Below, piece by piece: positions 23,069 to 30,981 of a DNA stretch of 33,980 nt; within the stretch, counting starts at the first letter, position 1, and every line of letters begins with the position of its first letter. The stretch comes from CAYQFQ01 sp964416925 (GTDB lineage Bacteria; Patescibacteriota; Minisyncoccia; Phycocordibacterales; GWA1-40-21). The translations under genes were made by a program, and so were the position numbers. A model generated the notes under the pieces. The model saw only the letters and a list, made by a program, of their open reading frames with translations, was not told the origin of the DNA and did no database searches. The stretch is from NCBI GenBank assembly GCA_964416925.1, contig CAYQFQ010000006.1:1-33980 (forward strand). Reading direction: 5' to 3'.

Positions 23069-23611
23069 CTAGATAACCCAACCAATAAATATAAAGTCAT
23101 AATAGTTTGAGGTGCCGACATCTATAGCCTTTGTATCACCCTTACTATTTGCCAAGTATGCCTGATTGTAATTTCTATTTGTTCCACCAAAAATATCAAA
23201 AATACCAGCATTATTATAACTTCCATTTCTAATAGATAATCCGTCGGGAGAAATAGCATTATTGTCTAGACTAAGCTTCCTTGCGTCTTCAAATGATACT
23301 TGATAGTTACCGCCCTTGACTGAATCATATCTATAAATTTTTGGAGGATCCGTTTCTAAGTCATACCTACACTCAGACCCCTTTGGAACAGCCAAACTTT
23401 CAGCAATCTTAATTTTTCCTTTTACGACAGTATATATTCCGTCATTTATGCAATATTGTTTTGTATAATCCCTGAAGTAATACAGAAAATCATACTTTGG
23501 ACTAATACTTTTTGTGGGTATATAGGCAAAGATTGCTACTAAAATTATAACTATAATTGGAATAGCAATTCCTAATATTAAAGCTATGTTTGATTTTTTT
23601 TCGTTTTCCAT
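23069..23611 (-). CDS. single-pass membrane protein, unknown function
   Basis: 180 residues. One hydrophobic helix (IALILGIAIPIIVIILVAIFAY, ~9-30) follows a basic N-terminus, leaving an extracytoplasmic domain of ~150 residues. That part has two cysteines (QYCIND, SECRYD) that could form a disulfide and a tyrosine/asparagine-rich tail (YNNAGIFDIFGGTNRNYNQAY). No family was recognised. It is 39 bases downstream of the ychF stop on the same strand and precedes the DUF2157-like gene. Confidence 0.7.
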   Translation of the reverse strand: MENEKKSNIALILGIAIPIIVIILVAIFAYIPTKSISPKYDFLYYFRDYTKQYCINDGIYTVVKGKIKIAESLAVPKGSECRYDLETDPPKIYRYDSVKGGNYQVSFEDARKLSLDNNAISPDGLSIRNGSYNNAGIFDIFGGTNRNYNQAYLANSKGDTKAIDVGTSNYYDFIFIGWVI

Positions 23612-23650
23612 ATAAATGTATTATAACATGGAAAATAGTATTAAAGTAAT

Positions 23651-24799
23651 TTATATCTTGAACTCTATAACATCCCCATCTTTAACGATATATTCCTTAC
23701 CTTCGGTTCTGATTAATCCTTTTTCACGAGCATTACCATGTGAACCAGACTCAAGAAGTTTATCCCACTCAATAATTTCAGCACGAACAAACTTTTCTTT
23801 AAAATCTCCATGAATCGCTGTTCCAGCTTCAGGTGCTGTCCAACCCTTTCTGATCGTCCAGGCACGCGTTTCGTCTTCTCCTGTAGTAAAGTAAGTCATC
23901 AGACCGAGTAAATCATACCCGGCTTTAATTAGATTATCTATCCCATCATCTTTTGCACCCAGTCCTTCTCTCATTTCAACTTTTTCAGCGCCTTCAAATT
24001 CAGAAAGTTCTTTTTCTACACCAGCGTCTACAACTACATATTTTGCATTTATTTCTTTGAAATACTTCATTAAGGCAATCCAGCGTGGATCTGTAGTTTC
24101 ACTTGCCCCGTTGGAAGTAGCCAATTCTTGATTGGCGTTAGTTCCGATGGGGTCTAAGTTTTTTCCACCAGTCTTTTTATTGAGCACATACAAAATTGGC
24201 TTCATCGTGAGAAGACAAAGTTTTTTAACTTCAACAATTTCAAATTCATCAAAAGATACAATACTTGCCAATTTTCCGTCCTCAAGTGCCTTTTTAACTC
24301 TTTCAAGTGCACCATTTTCAATTACTGCCACCTTACTTCCGCGTCTAATTTCACTTTGTAAGCTTCCAAGTCTCTCCGTAACTGACTGCAGATCAGCTAA
24401 AACAAGCTCCAAATTGATGGTTTCGATATCGGATACTGGATCAATCTTGTTTGATACATGAATAACATTTTCATCTTCAAAAATACGAACAACCTCAGCA
24501 ATTGCGTCTGTCTCGCGAATGTTCGTAAGAAATTTATTTCCAAGTCCTTCTCCGGCTGAAGCACCTTTGACGAGTCCTGCAATATCAACAAACTCAACAG
24601 CTGCGGGAACAGTCTTTAATGATTTCGAAAAAGTAGAAAGTTTCCAAAGTCTCTCATCAGGCACAGCAACAACACCAACAGATGGATCTATTGTACAAAA
24701 AGGATAATTTTCACAAGGCACTGCCTTTCGAGTTAGTGCATTAAAAAGTGTGCTCTTGCCTACGTTTGGCAAACCTACAATTCCTATTGATAGTGACAT
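23651..24799 (-). CDS. ychF: OBG-family GTPase/ATPase YchF
   Basis: 382 residues. G1 is GLPNVGKST, G2 lies near YPFCTIDPSVG, and G3 is VDIAGLVKGASAGEGLGNKFL, with the hydrophobic replacement for the catalytic Gln typical of HAS-GTPases. The coiled-coil insertion at ~120-170 is present. The C-terminal TGS domain reads GWTAPEAGTAIHGDFKEKFVRAEII and ends KDGDVIEFKI. YchF binds the ribosome and in studied bacteria prefers ATP. The variable loop around 220-245 is longer than usual (NLDPIGTNANQELATSNGASETTDP). No SD motif precedes the ATG. Confidence 0.97.
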   Translation of the reverse strand: MSLSIGIVGLPNVGKSTLFNALTRKAVPCENYPFCTIDPSVGVVAVPDERLWKLSTFSKSLKTVPAAVEFVDIAGLVKGASAGEGLGNKFLTNIRETDAIAEVVRIFEDENVIHVSNKIDPVSDIETINLELVLADLQSVTERLGSLQSEIRRGSKVAVIENGALERVKKALEDGKLASIVSFDEFEIVEVKKLCLLTMKPILYVLNKKTGGKNLDPIGTNANQELATSNGASETTDPRWIALMKYFKEINAKYVVVDAGVEKELSEFEGAEKVEMREGLGAKDDGIDNLIKAGYDLLGLMTYFTTGEDETRAWTIRKGWTAPEAGTAIHGDFKEKFVRAEIIEWDKLLESGSHGNAREKGLIRTEGKEYIVKDGDVIEFKI

Positions 24800-24862
24800 G
24801 AGTCTAAAGATAACCGAAAAACTATAAAAAGTAAAATTAAGACGTGGGTCAAACTATATTAA

Positions 24863-25246
24863 TTAATTCTTGATATATTTAAGTGACTGAATAAATAAAA
24901 CGGCAAAAATAAGATCAAAACCGGCAAAAATCAAGAATGGCATATCTACATAAGATGAACCTACTAGAAGATAGTAATATAATACCGTTCCAACATAAGC
25001 GAATTTCACTAATATAGCATAGATGATAAGTCTTCTACTCCCATCCAAATTTGTGTAAATCATAAAAAGTAAAACTCCAAACAAAGCAATCAAAATTGCA
25101 CAAAATGTAAGATATGCTGGATTTTCCGGGAGATTCATTCCGGTTATCTTAAAAATAGTTTTATAAAAAAACACGAAACCGATTCCTAATATAAAATCAT
25201 ATAATGCAGAAACAAGAAACAGTCCTTTATAATATTTGGTATTCAT
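24863..25246 (-). CDS. four-helix membrane protein, unknown function
   Basis: 127 residues. Four hydrophobic helices can be drawn (about 8-30, 42-63, 70-92, 98-120) with short loops and charged ends, leaving almost no soluble part. No family was recognised with confidence; small four-helix proteins of this type are common in CPR genomes. It lies 63 bases upstream of ychF on the same strand, with no hairpin between, so cotranscription is possible. Confidence 0.65.
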   Translation of the reverse strand: MNTKYYKGLFLVSALYDFILGIGFVFFYKTIFKITGMNLPENPAYLTFCAILIALFGVLLFMIYTNLDGSRRLIIYAILVKFAYVGTVLYYYLLVGSSYVDMPFLIFAGFDLIFAVLFIQSLKYIKN

Positions 25247-25311
25247 ATTAAATTTGAGTTATTAATAATGGATAAACTATACGCTTTTATATTGTCTACA
25301 CAAACAAAAAA

Positions 25312-25704
25312 TCAATTTATCTTCAACTTCTCATGAACCTTTTTTACAACGTCTTCCAATTTAATATCTGATTTAACAAAATATTCAAATGATTCATTTA
25401 CCGTTACTCCGGCAATTTTCATGGCCTTTGCAATCTCAGCGTTGCTATCTACGTTAGTTAGTATTATAAATTTTATCTCCTTTCCTTTATCAGTTTCCCT
25501 TAGCCTTTTAAGCATAGTCAATCCATCAATCTTTGGAGTAATAATATCAACCAAAATTAAATCAGGACTCTCACTCTTGGCAAGCCTAAGTCCCTCCTCA
25601 CCATCTTTTGCTTCAATTATTTCAAATCCTGCAGATGATAGTTTGTCGTGCAATATGTCTCTAAGTGCAGCCTCATCTTCTAAAATTAATATTTTTTTGT
25701 TCAT
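25312..25704 (-). CDS. single-domain response regulator (CheY-like)
   Basis: 130 residues from ATG 25704 (MNKKILILEDEAALRDILHD). The in-frame ATG at 25752 would add 16 unrelated residues. Receiver residues are present: the acidic pair in LEDE (E9/D10), the phosphoacceptor Asp in LILVDII (near 54), the switch Thr in FIILTN and the Lys in YFVKSD. There is no output domain, so it would act by protein contact, as CheY or a phosphorelay intermediate does. No histidine kinase is in the window. The loop MKIAGVTVNESFEYFVKSD is longer than in CheY, as is common in CPR receivers. Confidence 0.92.
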   Translation of the reverse strand: MNKKILILEDEAALRDILHDKLSSAGFEIIEAKDGEEGLRLAKSESPDLILVDIITPKIDGLTMLKRLRETDKGKEIKFIILTNVDSNAEIAKAMKIAGVTVNESFEYFVKSDIKLEDVVKKVHEKLKIN

Positions 25705-25756
25705 TGTTCGTTCTTTATTTAGATTGATAATATTTACCTTATTATACAACAATATA

Positions 25757-25787
25757 TTAAAAAGCCAGAGGAGTTATCCCCTGGCTT
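25757..25787 (-). terminator. intrinsic terminator of the 26235 orphan gene
   Basis: AAGCCAG..GGA (25762-25772) and TCC..CTGGCTT (25777-25787) form a stem. On the minus strand it is followed by TTTTAATATATT. Confidence 0.85.
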
Positions 25788-25800
25788 CACCTTTCGTTTT

Positions 25801-26235
25801 TCAAACAAAAGGATTTTGTACCGGAACATACACATAACTGAACGTGATCTTGGTGACAATGGCTTGTACACACAAATCAGCGTTGCGAAGATTGTGAATC
25901 AACCCCAAATGTTGAACAAGCGATGCTTGATCAAAGATATCCAGAGTTGAACCAGAAAAATCCGCAGCCGCGAGTGACCCGATCTTTCTAATCTCAATCC
26001 TTTCGGTAAAGATAGCCTGTGCCACAGTCTCAGAAAAAATTGGCACAATTTTCCCGTTCATAATGCAGAATCGTTCTACAGCACGAACCGGAATCGTTTC
26101 TCCAACCGAGTAACCACCATCTTCGATGTGCATTCGATGCCCCGGAAGATAGATGGTCGTCACACTCTGATTCTCTATAGCTCCTCGATAAGCCCACAGA
26201 AAGATGAGTGGTAATCCAGACCTTGGATCCTTCAT
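25801..26235 (-). CDS. orphan 144-residue protein, unknown function
   Basis: Begins MKDPRSGLPLIFLWAYRGAI. It appears to be a soluble, mostly beta protein (VTTIYLPGHRMHIEDGGYSVG, then VRAVERFCIMNGKIVPIF) with no membrane helix, and no family was recognised. It has an AAAGGAG motif eight bases before the ATG and its own terminator; a TATAAT box lies about 25-30 bases upstream of the SD. It ends in TGA. A 60-base sample (26101-26160) contains 31 G+C, far richer than the flanking genes. It therefore belongs to the same cassette-like class as the plus-strand orphans. Confidence 0.8.
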   Translation of the reverse strand: MKDPRSGLPLIFLWAYRGAIENQSVTTIYLPGHRMHIEDGGYSVGETIPVRAVERFCIMNGKIVPIFSETVAQAIFTERIEIRKIGSLAAADFSGSTLDIFDQASLVQHLGLIHNLRNADLCVQAIVTKITFSYVYVPVQNPFV

Positions 26236-26243
26236 TTCTGTTT

Positions 26244-26250
26244 CTCCTTT
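26244..26250 (-). promoter_or_regulatory. Shine-Dalgarno site for the 26235 orphan gene
   Basis: AAAGGAG on the minus strand, eight bases before the ATG at 26235. The neighbouring minus-strand genes have no comparable motif. Confidence 0.75.
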
Positions 26251-26294
26251 TGTTTAAAGTGTCCTAGATTATATTAACACATATATTTGTATAT

Positions 26295-26331
26295 GTAAAA
26301 GGCTCAGACCAATTTGGCCTGAGCCTTTTAC
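26295..26331 (-). terminator. terminator of the M14/swivel/phosphatase operon
   Basis: GTAAAAGGCTCAG (26295-26307) and CTGAGCCTTTTAC (26319-26331) pair perfectly over 13 bp, extended by CC/GG inside. The A/T ends of the stem give a T run on minus. It lies just after the 26339 stop. Confidence 0.9.
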
Positions 26332-26338
26332 TCTTAGG

Positions 26339-27214
26339 TTAATTTTTCATTATCATATTCTCAACCACATCCCTTGGCACAACCTGGTCAAATTCAAAAA
26401 CAACTTGTCCATCTTTCTCTTTTTTAAACGAAACCCTTACTTTTTCTTCTCCATCTGTATCACGAACAATTTCAGCATTAAAACCTTCTGCGAAGCCAAA
26501 TCCTTGGTTTCCTAGAGCGGCTACGAGGGCATCTCTCTCAGCAACACCTTTTGTGAGTTCAACAACTTTTGCCAAGAATGATTCTGTAACTGATTGATGA
26601 GACACTAAGATTCTTTCCATAATAGGCTTAACATCTTTTTCTTCATCGTTAACAATCTGTTCCCATCTAGGCATTATTTTTAAATATTTTGCTACTATTT
26701 CAGCAATTTTTGAAGCCTGACTACTATAAGACATTAGGTCTTTGCCTCCACCTATTTCTTCTGCCTTACGATCGCTTTCCTCAACAAGATATTTAAGTAA
26801 TCTCCCTTCCTTAAACGCCAACATCATTTCATCATAATATGGCCCCTTCGGAGGCAAGACAAAATCTAGTCTTTTATCAATACCCAGTTTGGAACCAAAA
26901 CCAATACCTTCATCGGCCACAGCTAACGTTTCTTCATAACCCCTCAATGGAAAATAATTTTCTTGCTTTCCTGATAGAATGTGTAAACCGGTTTCAGCTG
27001 TTCTTATTCTGCCAGAGCCAAAAACAACAGAATTAGTCTTATCTCCCTCTTCCGCTAAAGCTCCAGCATGTTCTACACCAGTCCATGCCAACCTAATATC
27101 AGTATCTGATTTAGTCTTATCATTTTCTTTTTCGTCGTGACGAAAAAATTTAAGAACTATTTTTGGTTCTTCTATTCCTTCCTTGGTCTCTGGTGCCTTG
27201 TATGTCTCGTTCAT
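26339..27214 (-). CDS. histidine phosphatase superfamily-like protein
   Basis: 291 residues, no signal peptide. The N-terminal RH motif is LKFFRHDEKE (R25, H26), a variant of the RHG motif. GSGRIRTAETG corresponds to the family's S-x-x-x-R-x-x-x-T segment, and the second catalytic His is probably in ILVSHQSVTESF. The family transfers phosphate through a phosphohistidine and acts on sugars, nucleotides or proteins; the substrate is unknown here. It is the last gene of an operon with a phosphohistidine swivelling-domain protein (11-base gap) and two M14 peptidase paralogues, and is followed at once by a terminator. The neighbourhood hints that it may remove phosphate placed by the swivelling-domain proteins. 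Confidence 0.75.
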   Translation of the reverse strand: MNETYKAPETKEGIEEPKIVLKFFRHDEKENDKTKSDTDIRLAWTGVEHAGALAEEGDKTNSVVFGSGRIRTAETGLHILSGKQENYFPLRGYEETLAVADEGIGFGSKLGIDKRLDFVLPPKGPYYDEMMLAFKEGRLLKYLVEESDRKAEEIGGGKDLMSYSSQASKIAEIVAKYLKIMPRWEQIVNDEEKDVKPIMERILVSHQSVTESFLAKVVELTKGVAERDALVAALGNQGFGFAEGFNAEIVRDTDGEEKVRVSFKKEKDGQVVFEFDQVVPRDVVENMIMKN

Positions 27215-27225
27215 TTTTTTACGAA

Positions 27226-28518
27226 TTAATTATTAATAATTTTAATTATACCAGCATTTGCATCAACTTCAACATTATCACCGTCTTTTATAACAAGTGT
27301 TGCATTCTTTGTACCTATAACACATGGAATATTTAATTCGCGACTTATAATTGCAGCGTGACATGTAATACTACCTTCGTTTGTCACTACGGCAGAAGCC
27401 TTTTTCATTAAATAAATAAACTCAGGACGAGTCATTGAGGTCACCAATATATCCCCTTCATTAAACTCTTTTACATTTGCTGAATCCATAACTACTCTCG
27501 CAGTCCCTCGAACAATTCCCTTGTTGGCTGTAACACCCTTAATTATCTTCAAATCTGATGTGACGTCAAACATTTTTTGTGTCTCAGAATACTCACCGAG
27601 ACTAATCTGATAGCTTCTATCAGGGTTGAGCAACACAACGTAACCGCTAGTCCTCTTTATAATTTCTTCTTCAGTTGGAAGTTTATCTTGAATTAATTCC
27701 AATGGCATTATTAAAGGTAAATACCTATCTGCCAAATTAGGATATAACAATTTCGTACAACGTGTCATCACGGTTAAATATTTCATCATTGAATCTTTCC
27801 TTTCGTCACGTAACCTAATTATAAACGAAACATAATTAGCCCAGCCTTCATCAAACGTTTCAATGTTATAATTCGTCTCATCCTCATTTAAACTTTTCTG
27901 CTGTGTCTCTGTTAGTTTCTGTTTAACTTTATCTATCGGATCTGTAAAATAATAATCCGTAAACATAAACTCAATTTCTTTCGGCTCTTTTGCTTCTCTC
28001 ATCAATCTATCCCATCTTTTTTCAAAATGTTCAAACTTTGGATTTATTGCCTTTTCCCATAGTTCTTTCGATATCTTTTTCCTAAGAACTTCCTCTACCA
28101 TTTCAATATCAAGATATTCACCGTATATTGTAAATGCAAAAAACTGACTTCCTAGATCATAAGCTCTGCGCAAAGTCTCTTTCGGATCTGTTATCTTGTC
28201 GTCGTATAGCTTATTAATATTTTCTTTCACCCGGATAAATAATTTATATAATTCATCAATAGTAATCAATCCGTCAAGATAATCTTTTAATACATCAATC
28301 GAATATCCTTTAAATCTTTCATCACTAAAAACAAATATAGCATCCCTTTCTTTTCCAATCAGTAAGCACGGAGTTGTCTTTGTTTTATATAATTTTGAAA
28401 AATTTTTATCTTCACACCACGGATTCATCAACATCAAAACAGAAAGAGGTCCACGTAAAATAGCTTCTTTTTCATTATTGATTGAATTTCTAAATGTCTC
28501 CAGAAGTCCCCTGTTCAT
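27226..28518 (-). CDS. stand-alone phosphohistidine swivelling-domain protein (PEP-utiliser family)
   Basis: 430 residues. The N-terminal ~320 residues are an unrecognised, mostly helical region (MNRGLLETFRNSIN...) with a central-domain-like stretch near 265-310. The C-terminal ~105 residues are a PEP-utilising-enzyme mobile domain: GVTANKGIVRGTARVV, ILVTSMTRPEFIYLMKKA, and the phosphoacceptor in NEGSITCHAAIISREL (H387). There is no ATP-grasp (PPDK_N) domain and no PEP-binding TIM barrel, so it cannot form a complete PEP synthase or rifampin phosphotransferase alone. It may take phosphate from a partner such as the 30979-33980 protein. It starts 4 bases after the M14 peptidase gene. Confidence 0.85.
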   Translation of the reverse strand: MNRGLLETFRNSINNEKEAILRGPLSVLMLMNPWCEDKNFSKLYKTKTTPCLLIGKERDAIFVFSDERFKGYSIDVLKDYLDGLITIDELYKLFIRVKENINKLYDDKITDPKETLRRAYDLGSQFFAFTIYGEYLDIEMVEEVLRKKISKELWEKAINPKFEHFEKRWDRLMREAKEPKEIEFMFTDYYFTDPIDKVKQKLTETQQKSLNEDETNYNIETFDEGWANYVSFIIRLRDERKDSMMKYLTVMTRCTKLLYPNLADRYLPLIMPLELIQDKLPTEEEIIKRTSGYVVLLNPDRSYQISLGEYSETQKMFDVTSDLKIIKGVTANKGIVRGTARVVMDSANVKEFNEGDILVTSMTRPEFIYLMKKASAVVTNEGSITCHAAIISRELNIPCVIGTKNATLVIKDGDNVEVDANAGIIKIINN

Positions 28519-28522
28519 TTTT

Positions 28523-29395
28523 TTAATTATTATAATACTCTAACAATGCTTCAATTCCAGCCTTATTCTGTTCCCATTCAATCGTCTCATGAGTTTTAAG
28601 CTCAACTGTTATTGCTGGAATATTAATTGATGCTAACCAATCTGATGCATCGCCTGTTACTACATAATTATCAAAAGTTTTTGCCACTTGATAACCGGAA
28701 GCCTTTGAATATATATTCATCAATTTAAGCGTTTCTGGTAACATTCCATTTTTACATTCTGACCCATAAACAGTATTTGATTGGCTATGCCAAAAGACTA
28801 CGGCAGATGGATTATTTTCTAAAACAAATTTCTTTATTGCTTGAGCTTCAGGTTCAGAAAAAACTTTTGTCCCAGCACTAACTTTTTTGTTCTGCCACAC
28901 AGCTTCACTTTTCCATTTACAATCAAAATTACGATTAAGATCAACATTATCTGCATTAAATCTACCCACAGCTGTGGAAGTACTTATTTCAATGTCCTGA
29001 ACTGTAAATCTTCCTTCCTTATTTACTACCGCGAAAACCCCATCTGGATTAGCTGATGGAATAACTGTAATAGAAAGACCCTTGGGAATAAATTCTGGAT
29101 TTGCACTCAAATAATCCATGAATTTATAAGCAAGGAGAACACTGTTCCATTCATAACCCCCATGAATGCCACCAATAAAAGCGATGTTTTTCTCACCACT
29201 ACCATATGTGTAACTTTCGATTTTTCTACCTTCGACAGACTGGCCAATTGTAACTATTTTAGGAGAGATATCGTTTATAACTTCAATTACCTTGACTGGC
29301 TTATTCTTGTGAACAACAAGTACAATTCCAATCGCTAAAAGAAAAAATATTACTACAGAAAAAGCAATAGTCTTTTTCGAAATATATACACCCAT
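28523..29395 (-). CDS. membrane-anchored M14-like zinc carboxypeptidase
   Basis: 290 residues. One N-terminal membrane helix (~10-28) exposes the rest outside. M14 features: IGGIHGGYEWN (H78, with E82 as the likely second zinc ligand, spacing one longer than the usual HxxE), NPDG, substrate-binding VDLNRNF (N154, R155), third ligand FWHSQS (H203) and catalytic Glu in ITVELKTH (E265). All key residues are present. Relatives trim C-terminal residues from peptides, often murein peptides. Its ATG overlaps by one base (TAATG) the stop of the paralogue upstream, so the two are translationally coupled. Confidence 0.87.
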   Translation of the reverse strand: MGVYISKKTIAFSVVIFFLLAIGIVLVVHKNKPVKVIEVINDISPKIVTIGQSVEGRKIESYTYGSGEKNIAFIGGIHGGYEWNSVLLAYKFMDYLSANPEFIPKGLSITVIPSANPDGVFAVVNKEGRFTVQDIEISTSTAVGRFNADNVDLNRNFDCKWKSEAVWQNKKVSAGTKVFSEPEAQAIKKFVLENNPSAVVFWHSQSNTVYGSECKNGMLPETLKLMNIYSKASGYQVAKTFDNYVVTGDASDWLASINIPAITVELKTHETIEWEQNKAGIEALLEYYNN

Positions 29396-30294
29396 TATTT
29401 AGCAATATATTTAAGGACAGCTTCAATACCGGCTTTGTTTTTATCCCATTCTATGCTTGTGTGAGTGGTTAAGAGAATACTAATTGCAGGAATATTAATC
29501 TTTGCAAGCCAGTTTGTCATATCGCCAGTTGTTTCGTAAAAATCAAAATCTTGGAATGCGGGATATGTGGAAGCCTTAGAATAAACACTTGTTAAAGCAG
29601 TCGTGGTCGCTAAAATACCATTATGACAATTTGAAGAATATACTCCACCCGCAGCACTATACCAAGCAACAACAGCCTTTGGTTGGCTTGCTTCTATATA
29701 GTTTTTGATTGCTAAAGATTCAGGTTCAGAAAATGCGGCTGTTCCACCACTTACAGTCTTATTTTGCCACTTAGCAGACGTCTGCCAGTCACAAGCAAAG
29801 TTTCTATTAAGATCCACTTCGTTTGCATTATATCGTCCAGAAGCTAAAACTGACTGAGAATCAGATACATCTGAAACTACAAATACGCTTGATGTACCAG
29901 CAACTTTATTTAAACCATCTGGATTAAGAACAGGGATAACTGTAACTTTAACATTTGAAGGTATAACTGAAGGATTTGCTTTTAAATAATCAACAGCCTT
30001 AAATCCAAGAAGTGCTGTATTCCAAGCATAGCCACCATGAATTCCACCAACAAAAATAACTTCGTTGGCACCTTCACCAAAATGATATGCAACTATATCT
30101 CTACCTTCAACAGATTTTCCAATAATTGTTTTTGTCTTATCTATAGGTTTCGTTGTTGTAGCCTTATCATCAATCTTTACTGTTGTTGATGCCGTTACAC
30201 CACTAGCAGAATCTTTTAATACTAAAGAATTTAAATAATAATACGCACCAACTCCAATAACTATAACTACTAATACAATTATTACATTTTTCAT
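29395..30294 (-). CDS. membrane-anchored M14 paralogue, probable pseudoenzyme
   Basis: 299 residues, clearly homologous over its length to the next gene (GGIHGGYxWN, NPDG, VDLNRNF, KWQNKxVS, FSEPExxAIK, NIPAI). The catalytic set is broken: the zinc ligand Glu is A90 (HGGYAW), the third zinc ligand His is Y212 (AWYSAAGG) and the catalytic Glu is L274 (ISILLTTH). H86 and the LNRNF substrate-binding segment remain. It has an N-terminal membrane helix (~3-23) and a Ser/Thr/Lys-rich stalk. It is probably a binding or regulatory subunit rather than a peptidase. First gene of the operon, 1-base overlap with its active-looking partner. Confidence 0.85.
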   Translation of the reverse strand: MKNVIIVLVVIVIGVGAYYYLNSLVLKDSASGVTASTTVKIDDKATTTKPIDKTKTIIGKSVEGRDIVAYHFGEGANEVIFVGGIHGGYAWNTALLGFKAVDYLKANPSVIPSNVKVTVIPVLNPDGLNKVAGTSSVFVVSDVSDSQSVLASGRYNANEVDLNRNFACDWQTSAKWQNKTVSGGTAAFSEPESLAIKNYIEASQPKAVVAWYSAAGGVYSSNCHNGILATTTALTSVYSKASTYPAFQDFDFYETTGDMTNWLAKINIPAISILLTTHTSIEWDKNKAGIEAVLKYIAK

Positions 30295-30397
30295 AATGAA
30301 TCTATTTTACCACCAATACTCTCTAATAGTAATGACTGTTATCAACAAACACTTATAATCCTTATATTTTCTATATAATTTGAGTAATAACGAATAC

Positions 30398-30426
30398 TTG
30401 ACTAATTACTTAAAAGGGTGTATAAT
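30398..30426 (+). promoter_or_regulatory. consensus sigma-70 promoter of the 30492 gene
   Basis: TTGACT (30398-30403), 17-base spacer, TATAAT (30421-30426). Identical hexamers and spacing to the promoter at 8545-8573. Confidence 0.85.
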
Positions 30427-30479
30427 AGTAAAAGAGTACGAAACGGACATAGTGTCCAAATACAGAAGGCTTAGAAACG

Positions 30480-30488
30480 AGGAGAAGG
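30480..30488 (+). promoter_or_regulatory. Shine-Dalgarno site supporting the GTG start at 30492
   Basis: AGGAGAAGG lies immediately upstream, with GGAG seven bases before GTG 30492. Confidence 0.75.
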
Positions 30489-30491
30489 ATA

Positions 30492-30941
30492 GTGAAGATC
30501 AAGAAAGTTCTGTGTGTGTGCCACGGAAACAGTGACCGAAGCCCTGCAATGGAGGCCGTCCTCAAGATGTTTCTGAAAGACAGACATCCTGATGTGGTGG
30601 TGGAGAGTGCCGGAGCTGGACCAAGTGCGAAGAAAGGTGGAACGGCATCGATATTTACTGCCATCGCCTGCCATTTGATCGGCTTGAATATCATGGGTCA
30701 TCAGCGACGTCACGTCAGCCAGATGAATATCAGTGAGTACGACTTGATCGTTGCCACCGATGACTTCGTAGTCGCCCTGCTGTTGGAGCAAGGTGTAGAT
30801 ATTGAAAAAATCTACAACGCCAACATTCAGGGTGGTCAATGGCCGTTCAAGTTCCAGGAGGATTATAACCGCGTGTTTGAACGCATTCTCCCGGCGATGT
30901 TCACTGTCGTTACGCGTCACTTCATCCAGGAAGCGAAGTAA
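30492..30941 (+). CDS. low-molecular-weight phosphotyrosine phosphatase-like protein
   Basis: 149 residues from GTG 30492. The P-loop C-x5-R-S is intact near the N-terminus (VLCVCHGNSDRSP, C10 to R16), followed by AGAGPS as in arsenate reductase/LMW-PTP folds. The C-terminal DP general-acid motif is not evident; the equivalent area reads IQGGQWPFKF, so activity may be altered. It has its own consensus promoter, SD and a terminator, and lies on the opposite strand between two swivelling-domain operons. G+C is high (32 of 60 in 30541-30600, against 18 of 60 in 32401-32460), so recent transfer or distinct codon selection is likely. Opposite-strand frames of similar length lack motifs. Confidence 0.82.
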   Translation: MKIKKVLCVCHGNSDRSPAMEAVLKMFLKDRHPDVVVESAGAGPSAKKGGTASIFTAIACHLIGLNIMGHQRRHVSQMNISEYDLIVATDDFVVALLLEQGVDIEKIYNANIQGGQWPFKFQEDYNRVFERILPAMFTVVTRHFIQEAK

Positions 30942-30946
30942 CACAT

Positions 30947-30981
30947 AAGCCCGGACCTACGGAGGTACGAGCTTTCTTTTA
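30947..30981 (+). terminator. terminator of the 30492 gene
   Basis: AAGCCCGGACCT (30947-30958), loop ACGG, AGGTACGAGCTT (30963-30974): a 12-bp stem with two mismatches, then TTTCTTTTA. It overlaps the 3' end of the convergent PEP-utiliser gene. Confidence 0.75.

Noticed and set aside
30471..30944. 157-residue minus-strand frame opposite the phosphatase-like gene
   Set aside because: No motifs, no SD. It is the mirror of a G+C-rich real gene with a C-x5-R-S loop, promoter and terminator on plus.
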